DNA of 6,826 nt from NCBI GenBank assembly GCA_900321955.1, contig ONXX01000118.1, positions 1,626 to 8,451 of the forward strand. The letters are read 5' to 3'. The number at the start of each line of letters is the position of its first letter. Position 1 is the first letter of the stretch. Origin of the DNA: an uncultured Bacillota bacterium. GTDB taxonomy: Bacteria > Bacillota_I > Bacilli_A > Erysipelotrichales > Erysipelotrichaceae. The notes below the pieces were generated by a model that searched no databases, was not told where the DNA came from, and saw only the letters and a program-made list of their open reading frames with translations. Positions 5,092-6,826 of the stretch are shown here, piece after piece. Both the position numbers and the translations under genes were made by a program.

Positions 5092-5982
5092 ATGTCGCTT
5101 ATCAGTTGGTATATCCGCTACGATTTCAAAAAGGGAGACCGCAGAAGAGATGCGGGTCTTTCCACACCGCCGGAAATTCAAAGATACGATGACATCGTCT
5201 ACGGCGACAGTAAAAAATGGCAGATCCTGGATGTCTACCGGCCAAAAGATAAAGCCGGAAAGCTTCCGGTCATCCTCTCCGTCCATGGCGGCGGCTGGGT
5301 CTACGGCACCAAGGAGACTTACCAGTTTTACTGCATGGACCTGGCGAAACGCGGTTTTGCGGTGGTCAACTTCACCTATCGGCTGGCACCGGAACATCGC
5401 TATCCGGCCCAGATCGAAGATACCAATGCGGTTGTCGAATGGATTTTGAAACACAGCGAAGAATATGGTTTTGATACAGACAACATCTTTGCGGTCGGCG
5501 ATTCGGCCGGCGGCCATTTGTTGTCGGTGTATACAGCGATGTGCAATGATTCATCGTACGCCGCTCATTACGGCATCGAAATACCAAAAGATTTTCAGTT
5601 CAACGCGATCGCCTTGAACTGCGGTGTCTACTATCAGAAAATGCCGAAAGAGAAAAAAGGCATGGACAAACTGCTGGATGATCTGCTGCCAAAGGGATGG
5701 ACGAAGGAAGATCTGGATTGGCTAAACAGTTATGACAAGATCAGGGAAGGCTTCCCGCCGACCTTTGTCATGAGTTCCAACGGCGATTTCTTAAGAAGCC
5801 AGGTCGACATCATCGTGCCGGAATTAGAAAAGCACAAGATCGAACATACGGTGAAGATCTACGGCAATGAACAAAATGTCTTAGGCCACGTCTTCCACTG
5901 TAATATCAAAACCAAGGATGCAGCAATATGCAACGATGACGAGTGTGCGTTTTTTAGGGCACACCGGAAGGAGGCAGAATGA
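5092..5982 (+). CDS. Alpha/beta hydrolase, HSL/BD-FAE-like carboxylesterase
   Basis: This 296-residue cytosolic esterase or deacylase has a complete alpha/beta-hydrolase active site. The oxyanion-hole motif HGGGW is at 65-69, the nucleophile elbow GDSAGG at 136-141 with Ser138, the acid Asp232 in SSNGDF, and the base His266 in LGHVFH. NFTYRLAPEHRYPAQIED (93-110) is the strand and loop typical of the hormone-sensitive-lipase and BD-feruloyl-esterase-like group. There is no signal peptide. The likely reaction is hydrolysis of short acyl or acetyl esters; the substrate is unknown. The tail has Cys270, Cys280 and Cys285 in a C-N-D-D-E-C pattern that I believe recurs in clostridial relatives. Its TGA overlaps the ATG of the aldo/keto reductase by four bases, so the two are translationally coupled, perhaps acting on the same compounds. 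Confidence 0.92.
   Translation: MSLISWYIRYDFKKGDRRRDAGLSTPPEIQRYDDIVYGDSKKWQILDVYRPKDKAGKLPVILSVHGGGWVYGTKETYQFYCMDLAKRGFAVVNFTYRLAPEHRYPAQIEDTNAVVEWILKHSEEYGFDTDNIFAVGDSAGGHLLSVYTAMCNDSSYAAHYGIEIPKDFQFNAIALNCGVYYQKMPKEKKGMDKLLDDLLPKGWTKEDLDWLNSYDKIREGFPPTFVMSSNGDFLRSQVDIIVPELEKHKIEHTVKIYGNEQNVLGHVFHCNIKTKDAAICNDDECAFFRAHRKEAE
5968..5974 (+). promoter_or_regulatory. Ribosome binding site of the aldo/keto reductase
   Basis: AAGGAGG within the end of the hydrolase gene lies four bases before the overlapping ATG at 5979, supporting that start and coupled translation. Confidence 0.75.
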
Positions 5983-6826
5983 TCTATAACGAATTCAAAG
6001 GCATGAAACTATCCCGCCTGGGCTTTGGCTGCATGCGCTTTATCATGGATAAGGAAAGCGGCAAGGTCGACCAGGACAAGGTCAATGCGATGTTTGATCT
6101 GGCGATCAAGGGCGGCGTGAATTATTTTGATACGGCCTATCCGTATCTGGACGGCCAATCGGAAGGTGCGATGGCAACAGCCCTGCGCCGTTATCCGCGC
6201 GATTCCTATTATCTGGCCGACAAGTTCCCGGGACATTCCTTACCGGGACCGGTCGACAACATCGCTTTATTCAATATCTCTTTGAAGCGCTGTGAGACCG
6301 ATTATTTTGATTTCTATCTCTTGCACAACATTACCGAGTGGTCGGTGAAGATCTATGAAAGTGAAGAGTATCATATCATCCCGGACCTTCTGAAGATGAA
6401 GGAAGAGGGAAAGATCAGACACTTCGGTTTCTCCTTCCATGGCGGACCGGAATTGCTGGAAGAATTCTTAAGCCGTCATGAGGGCATCTTTGAGTTCGTG
6501 CAGATCCAGTGCAACTACCTGGACTGGACGATGCAGGAGGCCAGAAAGAAATACGATATCATCACCAGACACGGTCTGGGTGTCTGGATCATGGAGCCTT
6601 GCCGCGGCGGCAAGCTGGCCAATCTCGATGAAGAGAATTCGAAGAAATTAAAGGCATTAAACAATGAGGCCAGCGATGCTTCCTATGCCTTCCGTTTCCT
6701 GCAGGATCTGGAGAATGTCAAGGTCATCCTGTCCGGCATGAACGAGACCGATCAGGTCATCGACAATCTTAAGACCTTTGAGGAGCACAAGCCGCTGAGC
6801 GAAGTAGAACGAAACGTTTTAGCGGA
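5979..6826 (+). CDS. Aldo/keto reductase, likely of the type with a C-terminal 4Fe-4S domain, 3' end cut
   Basis: The frame stays open from the ATG at 5979 to the window end (282 codons plus two bases), so the C-terminus is missing. It is an NAD(P)H-dependent carbonyl reductase with a TIM-barrel fold. The catalytic tetrad is visible: Asp51 in YFDTA, Tyr56 in YPYLDG, Lys82 in ADKFPG and His116 in LLHN. Other family blocks are the N-terminal LGFGCMR (14-20), GKIRHFGFSFHG (144-155), QIQCNYLDW (175-183) and IMEPCRGGKLA (204-214), the last two near the cofactor. The wording of these blocks matches the longer aldo/keto reductases that carry a ferredoxin-like 4Fe-4S domain after the barrel; that part would lie beyond 6826 and is not seen. 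The substrate is unknown. The ATG overlaps the hydrolase stop (ATGA). Confidence 0.92.
   Translation, partial: MIYNEFKGMKLSRLGFGCMRFIMDKESGKVDQDKVNAMFDLAIKGGVNYFDTAYPYLDGQSEGAMATALRRYPRDSYYLADKFPGHSLPGPVDNIALFNISLKRCETDYFDFYLLHNITEWSVKIYESEEYHIIPDLLKMKEEGKIRHFGFSFHGGPELLEEFLSRHEGIFEFVQIQCNYLDWTMQEARKKYDIITRHGLGVWIMEPCRGGKLANLDEENSKKLKALNNEASDASYAFRFLQDLENVKVILSGMNETDQVIDNLKTFEEHKPLSEVERNVLA

Noticed and set aside
4925..5449. 174-codon frame spanning the small membrane gene and the hydrolase
   Set aside because: It overlaps two better-supported genes in another frame, and its composition is rich in Arg, Ser and Thr without domain features.
1..6826. Mobile element, CRISPR, prophage, defence or biosynthetic cluster
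   Set aside because: No transposase, integrase, direct-repeat array, tRNA attachment site, toxin-antitoxin pair or pathway-specific enzyme set is visible; the genes read as ordinary chromosomal content.

Overview
The window looks like chromosomal DNA of a low-to-moderate GC Bacillota. The evidence is strong AGGAGG-type ribosome binding sites, a sigma-A promoter with a CIRCE heat-shock operator, and Clostridia/Erysipelotrichia-style versions of YgjV, Hsp20, an OxlT-like MFS carrier and a Fe-S-type aldo/keto reductase. An Erysipelotrichaceae-like host is my best guess, but the sequence does not settle the family. I see no IS, integrase, CRISPR array, tRNA, rRNA or phage gene, and codon usage looks even throughout.

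Layout. From the left edge to 1401, on the minus strand, lies the N-terminal 467 residues of a lipoprotein serine hydrolase of the class C beta-lactamase/PBP4B (YfeW-like) type, cut by the window edge. Everything else is on the plus strand. A 63-bp divergent spacer leads into a YgjV-type membrane protein (1465-1971). Next come a heat-shock control region (1968-2137) and an hsp20 gene (2138-2578) with an intrinsic terminator. These are followed by an MFS carrier (2642-3856), a 6-phosphogluconolactonase-like beta-propeller protein (3909-4835), and a tight three-gene operon: a 75-aa membrane protein (4851-5078), an HSL/BD-FAE-like alpha/beta hydrolase (5092-5982) and an aldo/keto reductase (5979 to the right edge, cut). 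No gene-free stretch exceeds 300 bases; the longest is the 166-bp hsp20 leader.

How they may work together. The hsp20 gene appears to have two layers of heat control. A CIRCE operator (HrcA site) sits over its -35 box, and the long leader can fold so that the Shine-Dalgarno sequence is paired, as in an RNA thermometer. The remaining genes look like small-molecule metabolism and uptake (carboxylate carrier, sugar lactonase, ester hydrolase, carbonyl reductase), but nothing in the sequence ties them to one pathway.

The most unexpected pattern is in the starts. Three genes (1401 minus, 1465 plus, 4851 plus) have an extended -10 motif (TGn-TAnnnT) ending exactly six bases before the ATG and no good Shine-Dalgarno, the geometry of leaderless mRNAs. 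A fourth (2642) has the same motif with a predicted leader of only about nine bases. The operon-internal genes and hsp20 carry textbook Shine-Dalgarno sites, so two modes of translation initiation seem to alternate in this segment.
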